Below the pieces are notes generated by a model that had not been told where the DNA came from, did no database searches, and worked only from the letters and a program-made list of their open reading frames with translations. From Anaerocolumna chitinilytica (GTDB lineage Bacteria > Bacillota > Clostridia > Lachnospirales > Lachnospiraceae): a stretch of 64,000 nucleotides of DNA. How positions within the stretch are numbered: position 1 is the stretch's first letter; every line of letters starts with the position of its first letter. The position numbers were made by a program, and so were the translations under genes. Positions 1 to 7,428 of the stretch are shown piece after piece. The stretch is taken from contig NZ_AP023368.1 in the NCBI RefSeq assembly GCF_014218355.1, positions 1,740,001-1,804,000 of the forward strand, given 5' to 3'.

Positions 1-1
1 C

Positions 2-175
2 AAAACCATGAACGAAAACCACGTACAGAGTGACCCGTTAAAGTTAAGTGACAAAAAGGTAGAAATACAGGACGACTTCCTGGACAAACTGTATAATTGG
101 CAGGATTCAAACAGTGCCGTATTTAAAGAGGATAAAATAGAAAAAAAGGAAAAGAAAAAAATGTTAAGTATATAA
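2..175 (+). CDS. C-terminal end of an unidentified protein (partial)
   Basis: An open frame enters from the left edge and ends at TAA 173-175, giving about 57 residues. The tail is hydrophilic and Lys-rich (IEKKEKKKMLSI). An ATG lies at 8-10 with no visible ribosome-binding site because the window begins there, so a longer protein is more likely. A perfect terminator follows 7 bases later, which supports this as a real gene end. I do not recognise the family, and it shows no link to the copper genes downstream. Confidence 0.45.
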   Translation, partial: KTMNENHVQSDPLKLSDKKVEIQDDFLDKLYNWQDSNSAVFKEDKIEKKEKKKMLSI

Positions 176-182
176 AAAATTT

Positions 183-229
183 AAGGACAGTCTTCGGAAC
201 TTTGTAGTTTCTAAGACTGTCCTTTTTTT
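183..229 (+). terminator. Rho-independent terminator
   Basis: A perfect 12-bp stem (AAGGACAGTCTT / AAGACTGTCCTT) is followed by a run of seven T. It closes the partial gene at the left edge and separates it from the copper locus. Confidence 0.9.
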
Positions 230-436
230 ATTAGGTACAAATAAACATAATTTTAATCTACATATAAGTTACACATACTCATATTATTATAAACTAATGA
301 TTCATATGGTAAATAAGACCATAATACGAACAGGAAGTTATCTGAATGGGATTTCGAAAGAAAATATTGATAGGTTTGTCTGCTGTGATGGTTATTATGG
401 TGTTTCTTGGAGGAATCGGTCTCAATGAAATGAATA

Positions 437-460
437 AGACACCTTCGGGTGTCTATTTTA
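437..460 (+). terminator. Tetraloop hairpin followed by AT-rich tract
   Basis: AGACACC-TTCG-GGTGTCT is a perfect 7-bp stem with a stable UUCG loop, followed by ATTTTATAA. It probably insulates the sigma-54 promoter region downstream from upstream transcription. Confidence 0.5.
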
Positions 461-463
461 TAA

Positions 464-490
464 CTGTTCAAAATTCTACAGCCAGCTGTA
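464..490 (+). promoter_or_regulatory. Candidate enhancer (UAS) for the sigma-54 activator
   Basis: CTGTTCAAAAT (464-474) matches the TGTTCAA-type motif found upstream of the other two sigma-54 promoters in this window. It is followed by the palindrome TACAGC-CA-GCTGTA at 477-490. Its distance to the -24 element is about 90 bp, within the normal range for NtrC-family binding sites. The assignment rests on motif sharing and position only. Confidence 0.45.
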
Positions 491-562
491 ATTTTTAGTA
501 CATATTAATTTAAAAAAATGACTTTAAGTTTGAAAAATGAAGAATACGCTAAAGATTCCGTT

Positions 563-579
563 TTGGCATACTTATTGCT
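563..579 (+). promoter_or_regulatory. Sigma-54 (-24/-12) promoter
   Basis: TTGGCATACTTATTGCT has the invariant GG (565-566) and GC (577-578) with exact -24/-12 spacing. It lies 78 bp upstream of the zinc-ribbon gene at 657. It is one of three such promoters in this locus, and rpoN and an NtrC-type activator are encoded nearby. Confidence 0.85.
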
Positions 580-656
580 ATATCTATTGGTAAGGGATAG
601 AAATTAATATTTGTAAACCCCTTGTAACATAATTACACTATAAAGGAGGAAATAGT

Positions 657-935
657 ATGTATTCAAGCGGAAGTCTTGGGAGCGGATTAGGTTTCATATC
701 CGTAGGATTAGTTTTTTTCATTAAGCTGTTGGTTGTTGTCTTTATATTATCCTTAATAATTGGGTTAGTTATTGTAGCAAAGAATTTTATTTTCAATGCG
801 CAGGATATAGCGGCATTTAAAAGTGTTTTTGTTCCGGTAGCAAGAGAGAAAAAGACCTGCAGTGTATGTGGTAAGACATTAGAGAATGAGTGGAAAGTTT
901 GCCCTTACTGTGCAGAATCAGAAAAGTTGGATTAA
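657..935 (+). CDS. Small membrane protein with C-terminal zinc ribbon
   Basis: This 92-aa protein has an N-terminal Gly/Ser stretch, one hydrophobic segment (about residues 16-45) and a cytoplasmic-type tail. The tail carries CSVCGKTLENEWKVCPYC, a four-Cys zinc ribbon of the form CxxC-x10-CPxC. The start is ATG 657 with GGAGGA 8 bases upstream. It is a close paralogue of the gene at 10337, sharing the hydrophobic core, the VAKN(F/Y)IF motif and the ribbon. Both follow a sigma-54 promoter and precede a Met-rich gene. The ribbon could bind Zn or Cu(I) or mediate protein contacts. The function is unknown; copper involvement is inferred from the neighbouring oxidase. Confidence 0.8.
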   Translation: MYSSGSLGSGLGFISVGLVFFIKLLVVVFILSLIIGLVIVAKNFIFNAQDIAAFKSVFVPVAREKKTCSVCGKTLENEWKVCPYCAESEKLD

Positions 936-956
936 GAGAGGTAACATCAAAATGGT

Positions 957-1088
957 ATGCAAATTTCAATGAATAATAGTGGCAATAGCACATACATGCA
1001 GGGAAATATGGGCATGCCAAGTAATAGTTCAGGTATGGGCATGATGGACAATATGAATAACAACCAGAAAAGTATGGGTATGCACTAA
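957..1088 (+). CDS. Short Met/Asn-rich peptide, likely N-terminally truncated
   Basis: This 43-codon frame is rich in Met (11 residues), Asn, Ser and Gly (for example NMGMPSNSSGMGMMDNM) and ends in MGMH. Its composition matches the Met-rich domains of the proteins at 6187 and 10766. It lacks the N-terminal membrane segment those proteins have, and the AGAGAGG at 935-941 is about 15 bases from ATG 957, which is too far for good initiation. The position directly after a zinc-ribbon gene matches the 10337-10766 pair. I read it as a degraded copy that lost its anchor, but a small soluble Cu(I)-binding peptide is possible. Confidence 0.5.
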   Translation: MQISMNNSGNSTYMQGNMGMPSNSSGMGMMDNMNNNQKSMGMH

Positions 1089-1214
1089 GGAATACCCAAA
1101 TACCGACTTTAACAGGGGCGAACCAGGTGAGTATGAAAATACAAACTTAGGTTAGCTCCTATTGGAGCTTATAAATTTATAAGAAGGAAGATTGTATGAA
1201 AGGGGGACTTAATT

Positions 1215-2864
1215 ATGAATAAAGCAATAGGGATTTTATCGATCCTTGCATTTATTGTTGTAGTCTTATCTGCTATAACCTGGAATCATAATAGAAGCAT
1301 GGAATTACAAAATAATAAAAATTTAGCTGAAGCCCAGGAAGAAACAGAGGTAACTGAAACAGTTTCTGACAAGGAGGAATCCCAGACAATAAAAAAAGAA
1401 GAACAGACTGTGGATACGGAAGAACCCCAAGAAGAACAAAATGTCAAGGATTTTAATCTTATTGCAAAGGAAACACAAACTCAAATTGCACCGGGTGTAA
1501 CATTGCCTGTCTGGACTTACGGAGGTACTATCCCGGGCACAGAAATCAGGGTAACCGAGGGTGATTATGTTAAGGTTCATGTAACAAACCAGTTGGACGT
1601 ACCCATAACTATCCATTGGCATGGATATCCGGTAACTTCGGATATGGATGGAGTTCCAGGCTTTACACAGGATGCTATATTACCAGGACAGAGCTATACT
1701 TATGAATTTAAAGCCGATGTGCCGGGAACTTACTGGTACCATTCGCATCAGGAAAGCTCAAAGCAGGTTGATAAGGGGCTGTACGGAGCCCTTGTTGTAT
1801 TGCCGAAAGATAAATTAGAAGCTGATGAAGATTATACTTTAATACTTGATGAGTGGGCAGAAAACGGTGAGGGAGAGATGACCATGTCCTCAGAAAGCTC
1901 GGATATGCAGGGTATGGGAAATGAGATGGATACTTCATCACAGAGTAATGGAGATATGGATAGCAAAGATTTGGAGCTACAAGAAGAGCAGATGATGAAG
2001 GAACTGTATAATATATATACAGTTAATGGTAAATCAGGTGATTTGATAGAGCCACTTGCAGTCAAGAAAGGGGATACTGTAAGATTACGTTTCATTAATG
2101 CTGGATACCGTTCACATGGTATACATATTCCGGGACAGAATTTTAAGGTGGTCAGTTTAGATGGTCAGGACATTAAAGGAGCTGAGGAGATAAAAGATCA
2201 GATTATTCTTATCGCTCCCGGTGAGAGATATGATATTGAATTTACAGTAAATACAGATGAAGATTTCATTATAGATTTCCATGATGACAATTTATATAAT
2301 GAACAATTGAAAATACCTGTAAAGGTATCAGGAGGCAATGGCATACTGGCAGAAGAGGATAGTGAAAAGGAATTACCGTATTTTGATTTCATGAATTATG
2401 GAACTTATTCAACCGGTGAATTTACTATGAATCAAAGATATGATATTGATGAAAATATTGAATTAAATGCTGATTCAAAGGACGGTACTTTAATATACAC
2501 TATAAATGGGAAGACCTATCAAGAACTTTCTCCAATCACTGTAAAAACCGGTGACACTGTAAAAATCATATATGAAAATAAAGGGAAGGTAGATCATCCT
2601 ATACATCTACATGGCCATTTCTTTCAGGTGTTATCAAAAAATGATACCCCCTATATGGGAGCACCTATCATGAAGGACACTCTTTTAATAAAACCTGGAG
2701 AGAAATATGTGATAGCATTTAAAGCTGATAATCCTGGTAACTGGATTTACCACTGTCATGAGCTTCATCATGCGGCGGCAGGAATGATGCAGAAAGTCAT
2801 TTATTCAGATTATAAATCAAGCTATATTCCGGATCCGAATAACCAGGCTAACAAGCCTGAGTAA
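1215..2864 (+). CDS. Membrane-anchored multicopper oxidase
   Basis: This 549-aa protein has an uncleaved-looking signal anchor (residues 4-23), an acidic linker to about residue 75, then cupredoxin domains. The copper-site motifs are all present: HWHG (about 134), WYHSH (about 174), HPIHLHGH (about 460) and HCHELHHAAAGM (about 513). They supply the trinuclear ligands and the Cys-His-Met type-1 site. A Met-rich insert near residues 220-250 (MTMSSESSDMQGMGNEM) resembles those of CueO-type cuprous oxidases. The start is ATG 1215 behind AAAGGGGG. The likely role is extracytoplasmic oxidation of Cu(I) or another metal. A weak hairpin (AGCTCC/GGAGCT, 1154-1169) sits in the leader. It follows the sigma-54-driven genes and could be read from them. 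Confidence 0.93.
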   Translation: MNKAIGILSILAFIVVVLSAITWNHNRSMELQNNKNLAEAQEETEVTETVSDKEESQTIKKEEQTVDTEEPQEEQNVKDFNLIAKETQTQIAPGVTLPVWTYGGTIPGTEIRVTEGDYVKVHVTNQLDVPITIHWHGYPVTSDMDGVPGFTQDAILPGQSYTYEFKADVPGTYWYHSHQESSKQVDKGLYGALVVLPKDKLEADEDYTLILDEWAENGEGEMTMSSESSDMQGMGNEMDTSSQSNGDMDSKDLELQEEQMMKELYNIYTVNGKSGDLIEPLAVKKGDTVRLRFINAGYRSHGIHIPGQNFKVVSLDGQDIKGAEEIKDQIILIAPGERYDIEFTVNTDEDFIIDFHDDNLYNEQLKIPVKVSGGNGILAEEDSEKELPYFDFMNYGTYSTGEFTMNQRYDIDENIELNADSKDGTLIYTINGKTYQELSPITVKTGDTVKIIYENKGKVDHPIHLHGHFFQVLSKNDTPYMGAPIMKDTLLIKPGEKYVIAFKADNPGNWIYHCHELHHAAAGMMQKVIYSDYKSSYIPDPNNQANKPE

Positions 2865-2917
2865 TGTAAAAAATGTTTTATTCAAAATTCTACAAAATAA
2901 ATGAAAAAGGAAACTTT

Positions 2918-2948
2918 CTTTATATAAACTACATATGGAAATTATAAT
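2918..2948 (+). promoter_or_regulatory. Candidate OmpR-class activated promoter
   Basis: CTTTAT (2918-2923) and CTACAT (2929-2934) form an 11-bp-period direct repeat. It is followed by ATGGAAA and a TATAAT -10 box at 2943-2948, with no good -35 box. The same arrangement occurs at 15256-15288. Such spacing is typical for OmpR/PhoB-family response regulators, and the regulator at 6742 is the obvious candidate. Start of the envelope-protein operon 2985-6645. Confidence 0.5.
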
Positions 2949-2984
2949 ATATTGTCGAACATTATATTATAAGGAGGTTTTACA

Positions 2985-4094
2985 ATGAAAAAGAAGGGAA
3001 GCTTTTTAAGCGGCCTGGTAGTTTTTTTCTTAATCATCATTATTTTAGGAGGCGTTGGTTATCTGGGATTTAACATTATTAAAAATGCAGATGGTATGCC
3101 TGGAATGAATATGGCATCTAACAAGACGTCAACAGATACAGGCAAAACTAACACAACAGATTCTGGTACGAAAGACGAAACTGCAAACACACAAAATAAT
3201 ACTCAGTCTAATTCTCAGTCAAATGCAGAAAATGCATATAAAATTAGCCAAACCAACCAGATAATGAAGAGCAAAGAAGCGTTATCACAGGCTTATGAAA
3301 CGATTTCTGCCGCATTAAATAAGATGACGTTAGATCCTTATGCTACAGATGCGGATAAGAATTCATCCATGAATGGTAATTCTATGGGAAATATGCAAAA
3401 TGACAATACGAATTCAAGTAATTCCCAGGATAAAACAACAATAAATATATATAATGGCAGTGTTTCAGGTCAACAGTCATCACAAATGCAAAGTATGGGG
3501 CAGACCTATGATGCAGATAAGATGCAGCAACTACATGTAGGATTATATAAAGTATCGGTTGGTATGCAGCTTTTAAACCAACTTCAGGATGATATTACCG
3601 GGCAGATTGAAAAGGCTGGTGTTGATACCAGTAGTAAAACGGAATTTTATATGAATCAATACTATAAAACCGTACAAAACAAAAACAAATTACAGGAAGC
3701 ACTATCTTATATCAATGAAGCTGTGGATTTAATTAATATCAATCCTTATGTTGATGCCAATGGCCTCGTATATGATTCACAGAGAATGGCCAAGCTTCAT
3801 GACAGTATTTATACCATAGCTCAGGGAGTAGTAGCTCTGAATAAGCTGAATGATGATTTGTTATCCCAATCAGTTGATCTTGGTACTTTAGCTCAGAAGG
3901 CATATAGTGAGTTACAGCAGAGCCAGAATAATACAGGGACTATGAACATGCCTTCTTCTGGTTTGAATATAACTAATATTATCACAATAGTATTAATTGC
4001 TTTTGTTGTAATTTTTATTATCACCTTGATCGGAAGCATTGTAAAACTTTTTAAATCAGGTGGTCAGAAGACAACAATGGATAATCCGGTATGA
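2985..4094 (+). CDS. Two-anchor extracytoplasmic helical protein with Met-rich segments
   Basis: This 369-aa protein has TM segments at about residues 8-32 and 326-352, so the region between is probably outside the cell. A Ser/Thr/Asn/Gln linker with GMPGMNM follows the first anchor. The body contains two related helical units. Unit one has DPYATD, then YDADKMQQLHVGLYKVSVGM and LLNQLQDD. Unit two has NPYVDANG, then YDSQRMAKLHDSIYTIAQGV and LNKLNDD, which indicates internal duplication. Met-rich stretches (MNGNSMGNMQ, MQSMGQ) interrupt unit one. A strong AAGGAGG precedes the ATG. It is first in an operon running to 6645. The family is not recognised; the paired His in QQLH/AKLH could bind metal. 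Confidence 0.8.
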   Translation: MKKKGSFLSGLVVFFLIIIILGGVGYLGFNIIKNADGMPGMNMASNKTSTDTGKTNTTDSGTKDETANTQNNTQSNSQSNAENAYKISQTNQIMKSKEALSQAYETISAALNKMTLDPYATDADKNSSMNGNSMGNMQNDNTNSSNSQDKTTINIYNGSVSGQQSSQMQSMGQTYDADKMQQLHVGLYKVSVGMQLLNQLQDDITGQIEKAGVDTSSKTEFYMNQYYKTVQNKNKLQEALSYINEAVDLININPYVDANGLVYDSQRMAKLHDSIYTIAQGVVALNKLNDDLLSQSVDLGTLAQKAYSELQQSQNNTGTMNMPSSGLNITNIITIVLIAFVVIFIITLIGSIVKLFKSGGQKTTMDNPV

Positions 4095-4126
4095 TACGAT
4101 ATAGTAATTGGAAGGAGTGATAAAAA

Positions 4127-4777
4127 GTGTGGGAAACAATTAAAAAAGATCCTTTAATAAAAACAATTGCCGTCATACTTATCGGAGTATTGGCTTTTGG
4201 CTTCGCTTTCAACATTATGTTTGGAGCGGGAGGCAGCTCTATGGAAGATGGCTCTATGGTGAGTGCAGGATATTCCCTTGGCAATACATTGGAAAATATA
4301 ATAGGTCTGCTTATAAAGTTAGTAATAATAGGCTTGTTATTAGGAGTTCTGATATGGATTTTCCGAACTGTTACAAAGCAAACCGGTAACGGACAGGTTA
4401 ACCGTTTTTCATGGATAAAAGAGGATAGTATAATCCGAAATGCGCTTATCATAACTGGTGCAGTAGTAGTTTTGATTTTTGCCTTATCCTTTTTCAAAAA
4501 CAATTCTCCTTATGCATTCTCTAATATATCTTTTAGTCTTACCACGTTATTTCTGTTTTTAATGAAAGCTCTGATTTTAATTTTTATCATAGCTCTTGCT
4601 TATGGGGTAATCATGTATCTAAAAGAAAACTCTTTAAATAAAGGCAGTATAAAAACAGAAGAATCACCTGATGCTATAACAAAAGATTGTCCGGAATGCA
4701 AAGAGAAATTAAAGAATGATTGGAAATGCTGTCCTTATTGTGGAAGTGATAAGGCTTTTGACAATACAACAGTGTAA
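4127..4777 (+). CDS. Multi-TM protein with C-terminal zinc ribbon
   Basis: This 216-aa protein starts at GTG 4127, chosen because AAGGAGTGAT lies 7 bases upstream. Hydrophobic segments lie near residues 12-30, 55-77, 103-121 and 138-163. A short Gly/Ser/Met loop (GAGGSSMEDGSM) follows the first. The cytoplasmic tail has CPECKEKLKNDWKCCPYC, the same CxxC...WKxCPYC ribbon as the proteins at 657, 10337, 13288 and 13629. The gene is 32 bases after the 2985 gene. The function is unknown; the shared ribbon suggests a common partner or metal. Confidence 0.8.
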   Translation: MWETIKKDPLIKTIAVILIGVLAFGFAFNIMFGAGGSSMEDGSMVSAGYSLGNTLENIIGLLIKLVIIGLLLGVLIWIFRTVTKQTGNGQVNRFSWIKEDSIIRNALIITGAVVVLIFALSFFKNNSPYAFSNISFSLTTLFLFLMKALILIFIIALAYGVIMYLKENSLNKGSIKTEESPDAITKDCPECKEKLKNDWKCCPYCGSDKAFDNTTV

Positions 4778-4794
4778 AGGAATGAGGTGCACTT

Positions 4795-5271
4795 ATGAAA
4801 AATGTGAGATTTGACTTGGTGATGCATTGGTTATATGCAATCATATGGGCCTTACTTGCCATCAGCGGTTTTGCTATGATAGGTGCAAAGTTTGGATGGA
4901 TCTTAAATTTCAACTTTACCATGGCGGACACGGTACACAGATTCAGTGCATCAGCCTTTGTACTAATCACATTTATTGCAGTCATACATGAAATTATACG
5001 AAAAATTAAAAAGGATAACCGGCCTCAGCCTTGGAATATTATCGGAAGAAGCGGTTATCAGCTTTTTAACTTTATAATAACACTGCTTCTTATCTTAAGC
5101 GGAGTCCTTATCTGGATATGTATGGAGTTCAATGAAAAAGCAGTGGCATTTGCTCTTTTAATTCATGAAAATATATCCTATTTATCCCTTATCAGTATCA
5201 TATGGCATATTTTCAAAAAAACGCACATTCTGATATGGCCAAAAAATAAAGTTAAGCAGGATATTAAATAA
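4795..5271 (+). CDS. Four-helix b-type cytochrome (cytochrome b561/DUF4405-like)
   Basis: This 158-aa protein has four hydrophobic helices and conserved-looking His in or near them: MHWL (helix 1), TVHRFSAS and VIHEI (helix 2), LIHEN (helix 3) and IWHIFKKTH (helix 4). The pattern resembles small di-haem cytochromes b such as formate dehydrogenase or hydrogenase gamma subunits. It could move electrons across the membrane to or from the multicopper oxidase or the polyferredoxin at 15702. It lies within the 2985-6645 operon, 17 bases after the zinc-ribbon gene, with GGAATGAGGTG upstream of ATG. The haem ligands are inferred, not proven. Confidence 0.75.
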   Translation: MKNVRFDLVMHWLYAIIWALLAISGFAMIGAKFGWILNFNFTMADTVHRFSASAFVLITFIAVIHEIIRKIKKDNRPQPWNIIGRSGYQLFNFIITLLLILSGVLIWICMEFNEKAVAFALLIHENISYLSLISIIWHIFKKTHILIWPKNKVKQDIK

Positions 5272-5287
5272 GGTCAGGAGGAGAGTT

Positions 5288-5596
5288 ATGTTACAAAAAC
5301 CATGGTTTAAAATATTTGTCTGGTTTCTTGCAAGTTTTTTCTTCTACCTTGCAGCGGCAACTGTAATATCATTCTTAAAACCAGGGCCTTCCGAAAGCGA
5401 AGTTATGAAATATATGACCGGAATGATGGGGGCTATGGAAAATTCAGCTATGGGAGTTATGATGGGGATTGAAGGAAACGGTTTACTGAAGATGATCCTG
5501 ATTTGGTCCATTGCTGTATTCCCACTTGCAGTGGTGCTCAGTATAATAGCCGGGTTTCTCTTAAGAAAAAGAAATAGTGAGGAGAAACATGTTTGA
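5288..5596 (+). CDS. Small two-TM protein with Met-rich external loop
   Basis: This 102-aa protein has hydrophobic segments at about residues 8-29 and 68-92. The loop between them carries nine Met in about 25 residues (MKYMTGMMGAMENSAMGVMM), a pattern suited to thioether binding of Cu(I). The RBS AGGAGGAG lies just upstream of ATG 5288. The 3' end overlaps the next start by 8 bases, which implies translational coupling. No known family was recognised. Copper binding is inferred from composition and neighbours. Confidence 0.75.
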   Translation: MLQKPWFKIFVWFLASFFFYLAAATVISFLKPGPSESEVMKYMTGMMGAMENSAMGVMMGIEGNGLLKMILIWSIAVFPLAVVLSIIAGFLLRKRNSEEKHV

Positions 5597-5960
5597 CAAA
5601 AAGAAGTTAAATTTCTGGCGATTAACAGTAATATTCTTAAGCTTTACGGTAATAACCCTAATTTCCCTGTACTTATCCCCTCAGGAGAAAAAGGCGTCCA
5701 TGATGACTGAAAGTATGGCTAACATGGCCAGTATTCATCTTGAGAATATTACGATTTATGATTTGGTTGGTTCCTCAGATTCTGAAAATAACAGCCAGGC
5801 TTCTGGAACTACAGCGCAAACAGCTAATACCAGCCAACATCATGAAGACAAAAACTCTGCAGTGCAGACTATGGGAATTATAACTACCATAATTATTTTT
5901 GCATTGCTGCCGCTTCTTATCTGTGGGGCAATCATATTAGCTATTGTATGGATTAAATAA
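5589..5960 (+). CDS. Small two-TM protein, Ser/Thr/Asn-rich loop
   Basis: This 123-aa protein starts at ATG 5589, because GAGGAG lies 5 bases upstream and overlaps the end of the preceding gene. TM segments are at about residues 10-29 and 94-121. The external loop begins with MMTESMANMASIH and continues with a low-complexity Ser/Gln/Thr stretch and an HHEDK motif. It shares the two-TM plus polar-loop design of its operon neighbours, but the sequence is not recognised. Confidence 0.7.
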   Translation: MFDKKKLNFWRLTVIFLSFTVITLISLYLSPQEKKASMMTESMANMASIHLENITIYDLVGSSDSENNSQASGTTAQTANTSQHHEDKNSAVQTMGIITTIIIFALLPLLICGAIILAIVWIK

Positions 5961-5979
5961 AAGACTGATGGAGGTTATT

Positions 5980-6645
5980 ATGGACATCTTAGGTTCCATT
6001 GGGAAACTATATACATTCTTCTTATTAGTGGTACTTTTTCTGGGGTCAGGATTGGCTGTCTGGGCAGGAATCAATGCAATCATGAATAAGAAAGATAAAA
6101 TAAAAGAAAACTCGGATAAATTAAAAGAAAAATATAATTTAAAGCTTCAAAGTATAAAAAATAAAGATATTATAGGAGGATTTACCATGAAGAACAATGG
6201 ATTTATAAAACTGGCAGTATTTTCGTTTATAGGCATTATTATTAGTGCGGCAATTCTTACCGCTTTACCGAAAACAGGAAATACAATGGGCTATAACTAT
6301 ATGAATACACAGAATAATATGGCATCTATGAATATGCAGGGAAGTATGTACGGGCAGTCAAGTATGCAGGGCATGACAAATTCACAGGGAACTATGAATG
6401 GCAGTAATGATTTATACTCCATCCAACAGCAATTGAACAATATCCAACAGCAGATTTATCAGTTACAAAATCAGATGAATAATAATTCCATGAATGGTAT
6501 GCAAAATAACTCCAGCGCTATGAATAACAACAGTAGCATGAACAATATGGGTAACAGTAATAATATGAATAGTAACAGTAATAACACTAATAACAGTAAT
6601 AATATGAATAATAATTCTAGCAGTAGTAGTATGCCTATGATGTAA
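5980..6645 (+). CDS. Small membrane protein reading through in frame into the Met-rich gene
   Basis: The start is ATG 5980, with GGAGG 5 bases upstream. Residues 1-66 form one TM segment (about 10-35) and a Lys-rich cytoplasmic tail (KENSDKLKEKYNLKLQ). No stop occurs before a second complete translation start (AGGAGG at 6175, ATG 6187) in the same frame, so a 221-aa fusion with the Met-rich protein is possible. Either the stop of a formerly separate small gene was lost or the two products arise from alternative starts. Gene order and two good ribosome-binding sites favour two functional starts. Confidence 0.6.
   Translation: MDILGSIGKLYTFFLLVVLFLGSGLAVWAGINAIMNKKDKIKENSDKLKEKYNLKLQSIKNKDIIGGFTMKNNGFIKLAVFSFIGIIISAAILTALPKTGNTMGYNYMNTQNNMASMNMQGSMYGQSSMQGMTNSQGTMNGSNDLYSIQQQLNNIQQQIYQLQNQMNNNSMNGMQNNSSAMNNNSSMNNMGNSNNMNSNSNNTNNSNNMNNNSSSSSMPMM
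6187..6645 (+). CDS. Membrane-anchored Met/Asn/Ser-rich protein
   Basis: This internal start gives a 152-aa protein. ATG 6187 is preceded by AGGAGG with a 6-base gap. It has an N-terminal anchor (NNGFIKLAVFSFIGIIISAAIL) closely matching the start of the 10766 protein (NPWLKLAVVSFAGIIISFAIL). The remainder is a low-complexity extracytoplasmic domain rich in Met, Asn, Ser and Gln. It has a short Gln-rich coiled-coil-like stretch (QQQLNNIQQQIYQLQNQ) and ends SMPMM. Met clusters suggest Cu(I) or Ag(I) buffering outside the membrane. It is the last gene of the 2985 operon and is followed by a strong terminator. Confidence 0.75.
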   Translation: MKNNGFIKLAVFSFIGIIISAAILTALPKTGNTMGYNYMNTQNNMASMNMQGSMYGQSSMQGMTNSQGTMNGSNDLYSIQQQLNNIQQQIYQLQNQMNNNSMNGMQNNSSAMNNNSSMNNMGNSNNMNSNSNNTNNSNNMNNNSSSSSMPMM

Positions 6646-6668
6646 TTACGCTGACCAATAGAGTAAAA

Positions 6669-6722
6669 TAAATATCGCCATGGGATTATGAGAATAATGA
6701 GCCATGGCGATATTTAAAATTG
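6669..6722 (+). terminator. Rho-independent terminator
   Basis: AAATATCGCCATGG and CCATGGCGATATTT form a perfect 14-bp stem around an 18-base loop, then an AT-rich tract with TTGTTTTT. It closes the operon of Met-rich membrane proteins. Confidence 0.85.
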
Positions 6723-6741
6723 TTTTTACGAGAGGTAAGAA

Positions 6742-7428
6742 ATGACGAATGATATTTTAGTAATTGAAGATGAAATTAAGGTCTCTGATGTAATAAAAGC
6801 ATATCTGGAAAAAGAGGGGTACAAGGTATACTGTACCACAAGAGGGTTGGAAGGAATCGAGCTGTTCCAGAAAATGAATTTCAAGCTTGTTATATTAGAT
6901 CTTTTATTACCGGATATAGACGGAGAAGAAGTATGCAAAATTCTCCGGCGTGTATCGGATGTCCATATATTTATGCTGACGGCTAAGGTTACGTTGCATG
7001 ATAAAATTGAAGGGTTAAATGCAGGAGCAGATGAATATCTGACAAAGCCTTGCAGTCCCAGAGAATTGACTGCTCGTGTGAATGCACTATTCCGTAGATT
7101 TGAAACTTTACAGTCTTCCCTCTATACTTCAGAGGACGGACTTCTGACGATAGATTACGACAAGAGAGTTGTTAGATTAGCTGGAAAAGAGATTTCATTG
7201 ACACCAAATGAATTTGATATATTGTATACCATAGTGAAGAATAAGGGGCGTGTTGTTAACCGAGAACAGTTGATTGAACAGGTCTTTGATATCAGCTATG
7301 AAGGCTCTGATAGGACAATTGATGTCCATATCAAAAATATACGTAAAAAAATAGAAGAAGACACAAGAAATCCTAAATATATATTAACGGTAAAGAAAGC
7401 TGGGTATAAGTTTGGAGGTGGCACCTGA
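6742..7428 (+). CDS. OmpR-family response regulator
   Basis: This 228-aa protein has a receiver domain (residues 1-118) with acidic pocket E9/D10, phospho-acceptor D53 in VILDLLLPDIDG, and the switch Lys in LTKP. An OmpR/PhoB winged helix follows (about 130-226; LTPNEFDIL, RTIDVHIKNIRKKIE, VKKAGYKFG). It overlaps the kinase at 7428 by one base (TGATG), forming a classic two-component pair. Candidate targets are the promoters at 2918 and 15256, which carry 11-bp-period direct repeats. The signal is unknown; copper or envelope stress is inferred from context. Confidence 0.93.
   Translation: MTNDILVIEDEIKVSDVIKAYLEKEGYKVYCTTRGLEGIELFQKMNFKLVILDLLLPDIDGEEVCKILRRVSDVHIFMLTAKVTLHDKIEGLNAGADEYLTKPCSPRELTARVNALFRRFETLQSSLYTSEDGLLTIDYDKRVVRLAGKEISLTPNEFDILYTIVKNKGRVVNREQLIEQVFDISYEGSDRTIDVHIKNIRKKIEEDTRNPKYILTVKKAGYKFGGGT

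Larger units (their letters stand above)
346..498 (+). pseudogene. Short membrane peptide, possibly a truncated chemoreceptor N-terminus
   Basis: A 50-codon frame starts at ATG 346, preceded by AGGAAG 10 bases upstream. Residues 1-30 form a basic start plus one hydrophobic segment (KKILIGLSAVMVIMVFLGG) followed by IGLNEMNK. This resembles the signal anchor of methyl-accepting chemotaxis proteins, but the rest of such a protein is missing. A terminator-like hairpin lies inside the frame at 437-454 and a candidate sigma-54 enhancer motif overlaps its 3' end. I therefore read it as a gene relic whose tail is now regulatory DNA. A genuine 50-aa membrane peptide remains possible. Confidence 0.35.

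Noticed and set aside
4051..4503. 150-codon minus-strand frame
   Set aside because: It is the shadow of the zinc-ribbon gene at 4127 on the plus strand; no ribosome-binding site or sensible composition.
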